Shown piece by piece: positions 1 to 10,400 of a stretch of DNA of 41,480 nt. Below the pieces are notes generated by a model that had not been told where the DNA came from, searched no databases, and worked only from the letters and a program-made list of their open reading frames with translations. Source of the stretch: CAYZRY01 sp964630225. Its GTDB lineage: Bacteria; Bacillota_I; Bacilli_A; RF39; UBA660. The DNA lies in the NCBI GenBank assembly GCA_964630225.1, contig CAZVUK010000007.1, positions 1-41,480 on the forward strand, written 5' to 3'. The position numbers were made by a program, and so were the translations under genes. Positions within the stretch are counted from its first letter, which is position 1, and each line of letters begins with the position of its first letter.

Positions 1-50
<50 letters not shown>

Positions 51-103
51 AAAATTATTTTTTAAAGTTTGATTTCTAAAATTTTAATCCTGACTACTCA
101 AAA

Positions 104-130
104 TTGACGTTTTGCTCAGTTTTCAAAGAT
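104..130 (-). promoter_or_regulatory. pre-16S leader box (BoxA/antitermination-like)
   Basis: On the minus strand the stretch GATCTTTGAAAACTGAGCAA sits between the rRNA promoters and the 16S start. It closely resembles the conserved GTTCTTTGAAAACT leader element found before Bacillus rRNA genes, which is associated with antitermination and RNase III processing. The function is inferred from that similarity. Confidence 0.6.
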
Positions 131-165
131 CGTTCTCGTGCTGTTTTTTCATAAGTTGCGTTCTA

Positions 166-194
166 ATAATATCAAATATAAAGCCCCAAGTCAA
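166..194 (-). promoter_or_regulatory. rRNA promoter P1 (proximal)
   Basis: Minus strand: -35 TTGACT (189-194), 17-nt spacer, -10 TATTAT (166-171), about 115 bases before the 16S 5' end. The -35 lies in a GTTGTTGACTT context that is repeated exactly at P2, which supports a tandem rRNA promoter array. Confidence 0.8.
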
Positions 195-266
195 CAACTT
201 TTGAGAAGTTTTAACGTTAATTTGTAAACTTTATATTATTTGTCACTTTTCGCGACAACGTAAACT

Positions 267-295
267 AATTTAACAAATAAGAACAAGGAAGTCAA
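267..295 (-). promoter_or_regulatory. rRNA promoter P2
   Basis: Minus strand: -35 TTGACT (290-295), 17-nt spacer, -10 TAAATT (267-272). It shares the GTTGTTGACTT block with P1. A TGTCGAA motif (minus strand, 315-321), identical to the core of a Spo0A box, lies about 20 bases upstream, next to an imperfect palindrome around 323-336. Whether either is a binding site is not shown. Confidence 0.65.
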
Positions 296-398
296 CAACT
301 TTTTTCAAGTTTTTTTCGACACACTACGTGGTGTTGAAAACGACTTTTCTTTGTTATCAACAGTTTACAGTTTATAAATTTATTTGATAATATTAGTT

Positions 399-483
399 GC
401 ACCTCAATTTTTCTCAGCTTTTTAAAGCCTTTACGAAAATTGGGGTGTATATGAATAGTAACAACATAAAGAAAAGATGTCAA
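399..483 (-). promoter_or_regulatory. Third upstream promoter and adjacent inverted repeat
   Basis: Minus strand: -35 TTGACA (478-483), 17-nt spacer, -10 TACTAT (455-460). The -35 lies inside the stem of the terminator at 472-500. The predicted start, near base 448, is followed at once by a 12-bp imperfect inverted repeat (400-411 with 436-447, one mismatch) that encloses a smaller stem. This is either a third rRNA promoter with a structured 5' leader or the promoter of a small RNA. No terminator of its own is visible before P2. The rest of 53-531 holds no credible protein gene. Confidence 0.5.
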
Positions 484-500
484 TTATTTTGACATCTTTT
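472..500 (-). terminator. Rho-independent terminator after the DUF402 gene
   Basis: A 12-bp hairpin (472-483 with 489-500, 5-nt loop) is followed on the minus strand by TTTTCTTT. It begins 31 bases past the DUF402 stop codon. T-rich sequence on the plus side would also permit bidirectional use. Confidence 0.75.
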
Positions 501-531
501 TTTCTTTTTTACATTCTCTTGTCACGGAGCA

Positions 532-1065
532 CTACTTTTTACTTATCTTCTTATATACTTCGTAGTATTCTTTTAGCTCCACATGAGTAAAAGGACTATC
601 TTTCTTTTTGGCGTGCTCGATTAATTTACTTAACTCTCCCTTTATAATAGTATCCAACTTTGGTGAATAATTCATTTTCTTTTTATGGTAGTTGTATTCA
701 CCACGATCTAGAATCTTAAATGCTCCATCTGGAAAAACACGCAAGTCTAAATCATAATCGATATATTTAATTGTTTTTTCTTCGATGACAAAAGGGCTTG
801 CGATGTTGCAATAATAAAATATGCCTCCCTTTTTCAATTGTCCAATAATATTATACCAAGAGTTCTTGTAAAAATAGAGAATTGCTGGTTCCTTGGTCTT
901 CCAAACGCGACCATCGGACTCGACAACTTTGGTTCTCTCGTTAGCAAAGACATAACAATCGTCCTTGATATCGAGAAGTACCGCTTCATCCCAGCTGCGA
1001 TGCACACTACCGTCGTGCTTATAGCTGTGAATGATGTATCGGTCACCTATCTCAATTTTTTTCAT
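532..1065 (-). CDS. DUF402 family nucleoside tri-/diphosphatase (Ntdp/YgaC-like)
   Basis: This 177-residue protein has the layout of DUF402 proteins such as the S. aureus nucleoside tri- and diphosphatase and B. subtilis YgaC. It shows an N-terminal RSWDEAVLLD segment, then WKTKEPAILYF, then the family core FYYCNIASP followed by KYIDYDLDLRVFPDG and LDRGEY. The acidic DYDLDLRVFPDG run is the expected metal-binding region. Such enzymes hydrolyse (d)NTPs and NDPs in the cytosol, with a preference for purine nucleotides in characterised members. The start follows GAGGAGAA at good spacing. It is monocistronic, with its own promoter and terminator. The family call is firm; substrate preference is inferred. 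Confidence 0.85.
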   Translation of the reverse strand: MKKIEIGDRYIIHSYKHDGSVHRSWDEAVLLDIKDDCYVFANERTKVVESDGRVWKTKEPAILYFYKNSWYNIIGQLKKGGIFYYCNIASPFVIEEKTIKYIDYDLDLRVFPDGAFKILDRGEYNYHKKKMNYSPKLDTIIKGELSKLIEHAKKKDSPFTHVELKEYYEVYKKISKK

Positions 1066-1085
1066 TTCTCCTCATTCCCAACTTT

Positions 1086-1114
1086 ATTATATCTTTTTTT
1101 AGAAACTATTACAA
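1086..1114 (-). promoter_or_regulatory. Promoter of the DUF402 gene
   Basis: Minus strand: -35 TTGTAA (1109-1114), 17-nt spacer, -10 TATAAT (1086-1091), about 20 bases before the start codon. Confidence 0.7.
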
Positions 1115-1125
1115 ATTATATCGCA

Positions 1126-1152
1126 AGAAAAAAGTGATTATGTAAATCACTT
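1126..1152 (-). terminator. Terminator of the LysM-slipin operon
   Basis: 8-bp hairpin AAGTGATT/AATCACTT (1132-1139 with 1145-1152) and then TTTTTTC on the minus strand. The slipin stop codon lies inside the stem. Confidence 0.8.
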
Positions 1153-1941
1153 AGTATTTTTATCTTTTAAGAGTTTTGCCAACTCTGTCATATCAACTGA
1201 GTCTTTTCTGCCTTCGAAAGCTTTGAGCACTTCAATTGGCATAGCAAATATTATAGTGTTTGATTGATCTGAACTGACATCGTTAATAGTTGATAAAGTT
1301 CTCAGGTGTAGTGCACCCGGTGCTTCACTTAGGGTTTTAGCCGCTGTTGCTAGATTTTTAGAAGCTTCAACTTCTCCAGCTGCTTTGGTAATTACGGCTG
1401 CTTTTTCTCTTTCAGCCTCTGCCGCCTTAGCGATTACACGCTTCATCTCTTCTGGAAGAGATATATCTTTAAGTTCAACATTATCTACTTTTACTCCCCA
1501 CGGATCGGTTGCTACATCTACTATTTCGCAAATCTTATGTGAAATTTCATCACGCTCACTTAGTAGCTCATCGAGTGTTACAGAACCGACAATATTTCTC
1601 ATCGTTGTTTGAGCAAGTTGCTCGACTGCATATTTGTAATTTTCAACTGTTATAATGGTCAAAGATGCATCGAATATATTATAGTAAATTACAGCATTAA
1701 TTTTTACCGAAACGTTGTCTTTAGTAATTGCCTCTTGCCAAGGAACGTCTACTGCTTTAGTTCTGATATCAATTATTCTAAGCGATCTAATAAGCGGAAT
1801 GATTATATGCCATCCCGGCTCTAGAACCTTGACAAACTTTCCGTAACCAAATAATACACCTCGCTCGTATTCTTTAATTTCCCTTATCATCGAAAATATA
1901 GTGATACCAATTACTACTAACAAAAATATAGAATAACCCAT
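1147..1941 (-). CDS. Slipin / SPFH (band 7) membrane protein
   Basis: This 264-residue stomatin-like protein has one N-terminal membrane segment (about residues 1-20), then EYERGVLFGYGKF and LEPGWHIIIPLI, the usual start of a band 7 domain. The core includes DVPWQEAITKDNVSV, TMRNIVGSVTLDELLSERDEI and DPWGVKVDNVELKDI. A heptad-rich AEAEREKAAVITKAAGE helix follows. Slipins assemble into oligomeric membrane platforms and are often paired with an NfeD protease, but none is seen here. The gene starts 5 bases after the LysM gene stops, and GAGGGAGAT serves as ribosome site, so the two are co-transcribed. A role in organising the envelope is inferred. Confidence 0.92.
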   Translation of the reverse strand: MGYSIFLLVVIGITIFSMIREIKEYERGVLFGYGKFVKVLEPGWHIIIPLIRSLRIIDIRTKAVDVPWQEAITKDNVSVKINAVIYYNIFDASLTIITVENYKYAVEQLAQTTMRNIVGSVTLDELLSERDEISHKICEIVDVATDPWGVKVDNVELKDISLPEEMKRVIAKAAEAEREKAAVITKAAGEVEASKNLATAAKTLSEAPGALHLRTLSTINDVSSDQSNTIIFAMPIEVLKAFEGRKDSVDMTELAKLLKDKNTK

Positions 1942-1946
1942 GTTAT

Positions 1947-3239
1947 TTATCTCCCTCTACTTAGTTCTTTGGTTTCATTAACCATTGCAGGTACCACTAT
2001 TAGTGGTCCTTCTTTATTTGTAATATATGACAACTGCTGTCCCGCTATAATATCATTTGGGTTTGCCAAGTTACTACCGATTCCTTTATTATTTAATGCG
2101 TGTCTAATACTTGTTAATGTATCGCCCGGTTTCACCTCATAAATAGTCGTTGTTTTAATTTCATCGCCGGCATCATGTGAAAGCCCTCTTGGAGATTCGA
2201 CCGACGTCATCGAGCTTAGGGCTGAAGGTGTATTTCCTACTTGAACTAATTCATCGTTACGAAGCAGGCCACTATTTCCCTCAAGTCGTCTTACAGAGTA
2301 ATTATACTTGTCCTTTAAGCCACTGATTGTATCATTGTATTCAGTTCTAATTAATAAGTTAAGATCTATATCTGAAACTATATTTTGATTGTATGCATAT
2401 TTGACTGATGCGTTATATATCGCTAAGCCATAACTGTTTGCTATGTAATCATACATTTCTTTATTTTCAGGTACAGCTAAAGTTGTTGTTGCAACTTTGG
2501 CATTATCAACCACTTTTTCAATAGCGGTCTCTTCTCTTGCTCCTTTTGCGTTTGACCTACCACTTCTTAGACTGGTTTCAGAGATTTTGTTTGTCTCACT
2601 AATTAAAGCATAAGATAGCATGTCTGATTTAACGCGATCTTCGTTGTCATAATTAGTTAAAACAATCATCGATCCACCACTGTTAATTTGTGAGTTGATA
2701 TCAAAGACAACTGCCGTCTTATCACCACTAGCATCCACCACTTCTTTAACAGTATCGGCGTTTTTGGTAATTACCACTTCCGCTCCGGCTTCTTCAAGAA
2801 GACTTTCAGCTACAGCTGTTATTTTTCTAACATCGCCACTTTCGTTTAAGACGACAAGTAGATTTTCAAAATCAACATTTTCGATATGTATCATGTTGCC
2901 TTCGTCTACTTCAGCTACTATCGCCGGAAGGTCACTATCGTTTCGTCTAAAGTTACTTACGGCCGTAAAAGTTCCAGCAATAATTGTCGCACCAAGAATT
3001 ACAGCGGCTGCTCTTCTAAGAAAGTAGTTAGGGGCTTTCTTTTTATTTTTCTTTAATATCTCTGGATTAATTTTTAAATTTTTAACACCAGAGGTACTTT
3101 GATTATTACTTGCTTCGACATATCTTTTCCTATCATTTATAGGAAAAAGCGATAATTCCGGTCCATTATTTTCTTTTTTTGGCCCATTTAATAACGGGTC
3201 TTTACTAAGGTCATAATCGTAATTATTATCGTTGTTCAT
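1947..3239 (-). CDS. Membrane-anchored LysM-domain protein
   Basis: The 430 residues divide into a charged cytoplasmic head (1-74), one membrane helix (75-97), a long extracytoplasmic region, and a C-terminal LysM domain (about 367-405) beginning YEVKPGDTLTSI. LysM binds N-acetylglucosamine-containing glycan, so the protein probably touches peptidoglycan from the membrane. The middle region has a Rossmann-like rhythm (LLVVLNESGDV, AVAESLLEEAGAEVVIT, TAVVFDIN) reminiscent of an amidase_3 fold, but the zinc ligands of that family are not visible, so I do not call an enzyme. It is first in an operon with the slipin. GAGGTAA precedes the ATG. Confidence 0.8.
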   Translation of the reverse strand: MNNDNNYDYDLSKDPLLNGPKKENNGPELSLFPINDRKRYVEASNNQSTSGVKNLKINPEILKKNKKKAPNYFLRRAAAVILGATIIAGTFTAVSNFRRNDSDLPAIVAEVDEGNMIHIENVDFENLLVVLNESGDVRKITAVAESLLEEAGAEVVITKNADTVKEVVDASGDKTAVVFDINSQINSGGSMIVLTNYDNEDRVKSDMLSYALISETNKISETSLRSGRSNAKGAREETAIEKVVDNAKVATTTLAVPENKEMYDYIANSYGLAIYNASVKYAYNQNIVSDIDLNLLIRTEYNDTISGLKDKYNYSVRRLEGNSGLLRNDELVQVGNTPSALSSMTSVESPRGLSHDAGDEIKTTTIYEVKPGDTLTSIRHALNNKGIGSNLANPNDIIAGQQLSYITNKEGPLIVVPAMVNETKELSRGR

Positions 3240-3261
3240 ACTTACCTCACGTTCTATAAAT

Positions 3262-3290
3262 AGTATAGATTATAGAAGTTAAAAAGTCAA
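3262..3290 (-). promoter_or_regulatory. Promoter of the LysM-slipin operon
   Basis: Minus strand: -35 TTGACT (3285-3290), 17-nt spacer, -10 TATACT (3262-3267). The -35 abuts the T-tract of the pgi terminator, so the two units are packed back to back. Confidence 0.8.
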
Positions 3291-3314
3291 AAAAAAGAGC
3301 ATCTTAATTGCTCT
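3288..3314 (-). terminator. Terminator of the cgs-pgi operon
   Basis: 6-bp stem AGAGCA/TGCTCT (3296-3301 with 3309-3314) followed by eight T on the minus strand. It overlaps the last pgi codons. Confidence 0.8.
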
Positions 3315-4494
3315 CTAATTTGCTAGTAACCATCTTTTTGTATTCTTCGACTCCAGGCTGATCAAATGGGTTAACACCATCGATTAAAGCTCCTATTATC
3401 GAAGCGTATATAAACCACTGCATTAGTTTGGCTAAATTGTATGCATCTAGTTTTTTTATTTCGATAAAGATACTTGGTGTGTTGCCTATCTCATGCGACA
3501 TGGCAACCGCTTCAGAAACTAAATAGTTGATCCTAGATAGTGTTTTAGCATATCTGTCGATAAAGAGACTGTGCTCCTGTGAAACTGATATAACTGTTTC
3601 AAAAACCTGTTTTCTTCCCTCTTGCAGAAATTGTCCCAGCGAATGAAGATCCCTGCTGTTTAAGTTATAAACAGGAAGCAAACCTTTAGCTTCTTTACCT
3701 TGGGTTTCGCCAAATAATTGGCGAAGCCATTCAGCTAGATAGATGAATCTAGATTCATAGATAGTAAATGATTCAACTGTTTTACCCAATGCTTCGAAGT
3801 CTTTACGACGATAGCTATAATCAAAAGCTTCTTCGAGCTGTTTCATCCCATCACTTGCCCCACGAAGGAGTTCTTTAATATCTACTCCAGCAACAGCAAT
3901 AGGAAGAAGTCCCACAACTGTGAAAACAGAAAACCTTCCACCCACTTGGCTAGGCACAACTAATGATTCATAGTGCTTTTCATTAACTAGATTTCGCAAA
4001 CTTCCGTTTTGGGCATCAGTTGTAACAATGATTCTATCTCTAGCTTTATCACCGTACTTTTCTTCAGCAAGTTGTCTTACTAAATCAAAAGCAAGTGATG
4101 GCTCTAATGTATTTCCTGATTTCGAAATGACATTGACGAAAAATTCTTTCTTTTTCAAATATTCTAAAGTTTCTTCGTAATATTTAGCATCTAAGTCAGT
4201 ACCAATAAATATGATTTCGGGCTTTGATCTTTCATAGTAAGGACTAAGAGCCTCGATGACAGCTTTACTACCCATGTAAGAGCCCCCAATTCCAATTACT
4301 ACAAATACATCACAAGATGCTCTCACTTTATCCGATATGCTTAAAACTTTTTCTACTTCTTCACCAGATACATAGTAAGATAGATTCATCCAGCTTGATA
4401 AATCACCAACGGTGAATCTTTCTCTTATTTCATTTTTACCCTCATAATCCTTTCTAGCATAATGACTTGAGTACTTTTCTAATTCTAATATCAT
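3304..4494 (-). CDS. pgi: Glucose-6-phosphate isomerase
   Basis: Interconverts glucose-6-phosphate and fructose-6-phosphate at the entry to glycolysis. Family motifs appear in order: VIGIGGSYMGSKA, NVISKSGNTLEP (sugar-phosphate binding SKSG), GGRFSVFTVVGLLP, LFGETQGKEAKGLLP and DLHSLGQFLQEG (with the catalytic-region His). At 396 residues it is shorter than the usual 440-450 of Bacilli but has all active-site blocks. Its ATG overlaps the TGA of the glucan synthase gene (ATGA), which implies translational coupling. The pairing puts an enzyme of the glucose-6-phosphate pool in one transcript with a UDP-glucose-using polymerase; the metabolic link is inference. Confidence 0.97.
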   Translation of the reverse strand: MILELEKYSSHYARKDYEGKNEIRERFTVGDLSSWMNLSYYVSGEEVEKVLSISDKVRASCDVFVVIGIGGSYMGSKAVIEALSPYYERSKPEIIFIGTDLDAKYYEETLEYLKKKEFFVNVISKSGNTLEPSLAFDLVRQLAEEKYGDKARDRIIVTTDAQNGSLRNLVNEKHYESLVVPSQVGGRFSVFTVVGLLPIAVAGVDIKELLRGASDGMKQLEEAFDYSYRRKDFEALGKTVESFTIYESRFIYLAEWLRQLFGETQGKEAKGLLPVYNLNSRDLHSLGQFLQEGRKQVFETVISVSQEHSLFIDRYAKTLSRINYLVSEAVAMSHEIGNTPSIFIEIKKLDAYNLAKLMQWFIYASIIGALIDGVNPFDQPGVEEYKKMVTSKLESN

Positions 4495-7400
4495 TTTACA
4501 CCCTTAACATTTACTATGACCGTATGTAAACGTTTATCATTCTTAAGATTGATTTCACGCTTTTTTGTCTCTTCTCCATCGATAACCATTTTTTCACTAT
4601 TGCCAATTATTACTTTGATTTTATAGATTGTTTCCATATATTTGTATTCGATTTCAAAATCTTTCCAACTAGATGGAACATTAGGTTCGATTAAGAGTTT
4701 TTTTCCACGCTTTACCATACCTAAGATATGAGCGATACCAACATTATAGAACCACGCAGCACTTCCTGTATACCAGGTCCATCCACCACGGGCTGGATTA
4801 TTTGGATTACTGTAAATGTCCGCGGCTATAACATACGGTTCAACTTGATAAGTATCGACTGCTTTTTTATCAAGGCTACGATTAATCGGGTTAATCATCG
4901 AGAAGTATTTGTAGGCAAGATCGATTGCGCCAACTTTGATTAAGCTTATGATATACCAAGACACAGAGTGAGTATACTGTCCACCGTTTTCTCTGACACC
5001 TTCTGGATAATCCATTATATAACCAGGAACATCCTTGGTATTTTTAAACGGTGGTGTAAGTAATTTAACGATATTTAATTCATTATCGACAAGATTTTCT
5101 TCGGCCGATTTTATTGCTTTTTCAGCTCGTTCTTTACTTGCAACTCCACTTAATACCGAGAAGCTTTGAGAGACCAAATCAATTCGAGCTTCTCTATTTT
5201 CATGAGACCCTAATTTGTTTCCGTTATCAAAGAAAGCTCTCATGTAATATTCTCCGTCCCACGCAACCTCGTTTAAAGCTTTATCCAGTTTATGCATTTC
5301 TTTTTCGTAAGTTGTCATACTCTTTTTAGCATCATATTTTTTACTGAAAGCGATAAATCTATCCAGGGCAATGTGAAGGAAGAAACCTAGCCAAACACTC
5401 GTACCTTTTCCACCGATTCCAACCTTGTTCATTCCATCATTCCAGTCTCCTCCACCCATGAGCGGAAGACCGTTAGCTCCCATATTGGCAAGAGCTCTGT
5501 TGATAGCAAGCAAGCAGTGCGTATAGATTGACGAGGTTTCTCTCGTATAGTTAAAGTTCATTCCACGTTCTTCTTCACCATCAGCTAGAACTGCTCCACT
5601 GACAAACGCTACCTTCTCATCTAAGATACTGTAATCCTCAGTAATAAGTAAGTATTCACTTACAGCATAGACAAGCCACAGATAATCATCTTTGTAGCAA
5701 CTGCGCAGACCAAATCGTCCGCGTTCGTGCCACCAGTGAAGGACATCTCCCTCACGGAACTGATGCATAGCATTTTTAATAATTTGTTCTTTAGCAGCTT
5801 GTGGATCGACGATACAAGCGTTAGTACAATCTTGTAATTGATCGCGATAACCAAAGGCTCCTCCGACTTGATAGAAACCTGCTTTAGCATAGTTTCTCGA
5901 AGCGATTGACTGATACAAGTACCAACCATTCATTATGTAGTCAAAACTCTTGTCTGGCGTTTTAACCTTGATAGTACCAAGTTTTTCTTTCCAAAAGTTT
6001 TTAACTTTTTCATATTCTTTATTGATTTTATCAACCGTGCCAAACTTATTAATTAGTTTTCTAATATCTTCGTGCTCAACCTCGGTTCCAAGCATGAAAG
6101 CAAAGTCTTTTTCTTCACCACCATCCAGCTCAATGTCAACTGTTATAGATTTAAAGATAACTCTATCAACAGAGAAATCGGTCGCAGGAAGGGTCGATGT
6201 CATAAAGGAAGTGACGTGAGAGAAGTCTGGATTGTAGACATTTCTGATTAAAACGGAGTTCATCTCTTCACTAAATTCACTTAGGAGGTAACGACTTGAT
6301 TTTTCTTCGTTAGGACCGAAAGTAGGATTGATCCAGAAAGTAAGAGAAAATTTCTTTTTTTCTTTTAGTTCATTTACGATGTGACAATTATAGAACTTGA
6401 TAGTGTCATCCAGTGCTACAAACTGAGTCGTATTTAAACTATATTCATCGGTATTATTATTAAAGATCGAATATCCAAAGCCGTGTCTTGCCAACGATGG
6501 ATCAATTAATGTTCCATCTATTTTAATTCCTTCGGATTTATCATTTAAAACTATATCGTTAGTCCAAGAAGTCACTTTAAACATCTGACTGTTATATGCA
6601 TAGGTGAAGCCACAAGCGTTGTTTGTTACTATCGTTCCAAAGTTTGGATTGGCAATAACGTTTGACCAAGGCGTCGGTGTATGTGAATCAGTAATCATAT
6701 ATTCTTTACCATCGTTAATGAAACCACCATAGTTGTTAAAGAATTCTAGTCCTTCTTTCTTTATTTTAGCTGGGTTTGCTTTAGCGATAACACGCTCTGG
6801 GAATGGCAACATCTTGTTTTCAGCACGCATCTTTTCGATACTGTCACCAAATGAGATGTTTTCTTCGGTATTAAAACTAATTCTCGCAACCATTCTAAAT
6901 GAAGTAACTTCTTCATCACTTACAGTATCACCATCTAAAACATATACTTTTCCAGGTGTACCACCAAAGTCAAATAAGGTTTCAATACGATATAACTCTT
7001 GTTCTATCGCTCGATCGATAATCGGTTTGTACTTTTCTTTTTCGCGATTAATTATGACGACATCGATAAATATTCCTCTAGTTTTAAAATATTCATAAGC
7101 TTTGAGCATATCTAAAACGAAGCCTAAAGATTCACTTTCACTTATTTCAACTAAAATGATCGGTCTATCACCAGTAATATCAAATTTCCATAGATTAGAT
7201 TGATTTAGACTGTTTTTAGTTAGAATATCTTTTCTAAAGTCATTAACGAAATGTTTGCTAGTCTGATACAGATAATTAAGCATTAAATTATAATTTCTAA
7301 TATCGGGTCCGGTTATATTTAATAGTTTAGTATTAATATTATTGGCTTCAGTTGCATAACTAAATGCTAGAGCAATCTTTGTTTCACTATCGTAATCGCT

Positions 7401-10400
7401 GATAATCTTCATTGCTTTTTCGCGAGATTTAGAAAATCCATATATTAAATAGATGTTTTTTTCGCTACCTGCTTCGATTGTAACTTGACTGCGAAGAGCC
7501 ATGATCGGATCGATGTTATCACCGACGGTATTAGAAAGCTGCTCGACATGCATAGCGGCTGGATTATCGGTGTTTTCACATCTTCCAATAAAGTTAGCAC
7601 GCTCTGTTTCATAACTTACGCTGTGTTCTTCGCCTGGTATAAAGATACGATTAATAAAGTAAGAACTTTCTTTTTTACTATTGTTTTTACGACGCATTAA
7701 TAATGTTTGAGTAACTTCATCATAGTAACTTTTAACAAATAGATTGTGGAAAGTTCTATGTGTTACATCGATTATATTATCCTCGATAATAGCTTCTGAA
7801 TATGTCGTAAGTTCGATATTCTTTGCTTTATCAGAGTGGTTCTTTAATGTGACCTTTCTAATTTCAGCATCGTTTTCTTTAGTTACGACAATTTCTGTTT
7901 TAGTCGTTATTCCATAGTCATATCTAGCAAACTTTACTCTGTCGGTCGAAAAAACGACGTTGTATTTTTCAGGCTCTATATTAACCGGCGAATAAGTGTT
8001 AGACCAAAACCTTCCTAGATCTTTATCCTTTAGATACAAGAAGTTTCCATAGTCCTGTTCAGTAATCTTACGGTATCTATTAAGTTGTGTCGTCTCAAAG
8101 CGGCTAAAGCCATTACCACGATCATTAATTAGGAGTGCATACTTTCCGTTTGAAAGAACAGACAACTCTGGCACTTCGGATAAGTAGTTAAATTCTCTGA
8201 TATCATTTTCAACTTTTTCACGTTCATAGTTATATTTCTTATAACCGAACATCTTAAGATCGATAACCGGGTTAAGTTGAACTTTTTCTTTTAGTAATAG
8301 TTCAAATGATTTAACCCTTAAATCTTCGTGGAAATAATTTTGAATAGCACCATCGTGAATATAGTTAGATATAGCAGTCAGCATCATTCCCTGGTGATGG
8401 GCAAAGTAAGCTGATACTTTAGTACTATTATCATAGTCATAAGACTCATAGAAACCATAATCACTGTACATTCCAAGTTTCTTAAAATTGCGCAGGTTCT
8501 CATACACTTCTTTTGGCTCTATCATAATTGCAAGGGCCGATGAATATGGTGAAATTACTATGCGTTGACGTTTTTCTTCGATGATTTTTAGATACGGGGT
8601 TCCAAAAGCTTTATATTTATAGTTTTCACCGTTATCTAGTTCTGAATAAGCTGACTCAGAGATTCCCCAAGGCAGATTAGGATTTATTTCATTCATGTAG
8701 TCGCGCTGACAATAAGTTGCAAAGTAGTAACTTTCATCAAGCAAAGTGTTAGGATAAGTTTTCATAAAGAGAAGTGGCATGAAGTACTCAAACGAAGTTC
8801 CTCCCCACGAAACCAGTCCTTTGCGACGTTTGTGTTTAGTAAGGGTCTTATCAAGACACATCCAGTGCTTGCTGTCGACATCACCCTTGACGATAGCTAC
8901 AAAACTCATAATTCTACTTTCACTAGCGAACTTGTTGTAGTTATAAGGAGAAAGTTTTTCTTCGATCGTATCATAACCAATACTAAAGACCTCTTGCTCG
9001 GTATAGAACTTTTTAAAATTCATATCTTCGAAAAGCTTTGTTGCACGTTCCATTAAAGCATCATCATATTCTTTTAGGTATGACTTAACCGTAAGAAGAG
9101 CTGCGGCAAGATTAGCACTATCGACTGATGACACATAGTTTGGTGCCATTTTTTCTAAAGTATGGATATTAATCCAGTTGTATAGATGACCATTCCATTT
9201 TTCTAGTTTTTCAAGAGTGGTAAATATTTTATCAAAATAGATAAGCGTATCTTTAACATCGATAAAATCAAATTCTTGAGCTGCTAAGATAGCCATCATC
9301 GACATACCTATGTCGGTAGGTGAAGTTTTCATATCTTCCGGCTCTTCTCTTCCAACTTGATAGTTATCAGGAATAAGATAATTATTTTTTTCGTTTAGTA
9401 AATGTTCAAAGTATAACCACGTTCTATACGCTATTTCACTTAACTCTTCTTCTTCGTGTGGATATAGCTTAATTTTAGAGTCATACTTTTGACTAATAAA
9501 CCAAAGAAGCCATGGAGCTATTAAAAATAACATAACAAGAAGAGAAAGCGATCCTACATGTTCTGTTTTAGTAAAGAAAGCCGTTGCAACTAAGATGATA
9601 CTGACGATAAAGTTAGCTTTAAACACTCTGAAATAAGTCTTTAAATCGTTACTTATAGTCTTGGCAGCATCCTCAGCAGTAACCCAGTTTAGTAAATTTT
9701 TACGACTTATAGTCATTCGATAAACTGCTTTGACAAAGGCATTCATATAATGATTTGCATAATAAGGAATCGTGACGAAAGTTATCAAAACACGCGACAT
9801 AATCGCAAAGTTACCAAACAATAAATTATCATAATATTTAAAGGAGAACACTTTTTTATTTTGTAGTCGGAGAAAATCTTTTAGATAAAGAAGTATCGGT
9901 AGTAATATAACCATAACAACTGATAGTAATGGATAAATCGGTGATAATTTATAAAAACTAAACGATAGGAGTATGATAATAAGGAGCATTGGATTTAAAA
10001 ATTGTCGGCGAACATTATCTAGTATTTTAAATTTTTCGATACCATTAAGTGGGTTTTTAACAATTTTTTCACCTAGTGTTTTAACTTGGTTTTTAATCCA
10101 GCCAATAACTTGGACGTCACCACGAGCCCATCTGTGTTGTCTTGATGTATCAACAAGAAATTCTGACGGAAAATCTTCGATAAATTCGACATCACTAGCA
10201 TATCCACATCTTAGATAGTTTCCTTCGATAAGGTCGTGACTAAGAATTTGATTCTCAGGAAAGGCCGAACCTACGACTTGTTCGAAGACTTCGAGATCAT
10301 AGATACCTTTTCCAACAAAACTTCCCTCGCCAAAAACATCGAAGTAAAAATTAGGTACGACGGTTGAATAGACATCGAAACCACCTACTCCGGCCATAAG

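Noticed and set aside
353..361. TTATCAACA, a DnaA-box-like 9-mer in AT-rich DNA
   Set aside because: A single imperfect copy with no dnaA/dnaN nearby; it does not support a replication origin.
292..483. 63-codon minus-strand frame in the rRNA leader region
   Set aside because: It overlaps rRNA promoters and an inverted repeat, has no ribosome site, and its product is basic and low in complexity with no family resemblance.
838..1137. 99-codon plus-strand frame antisense to the DUF402 gene
   Set aside because: It is a shadow of a well-supported gene on the other strand and has no ribosome site.
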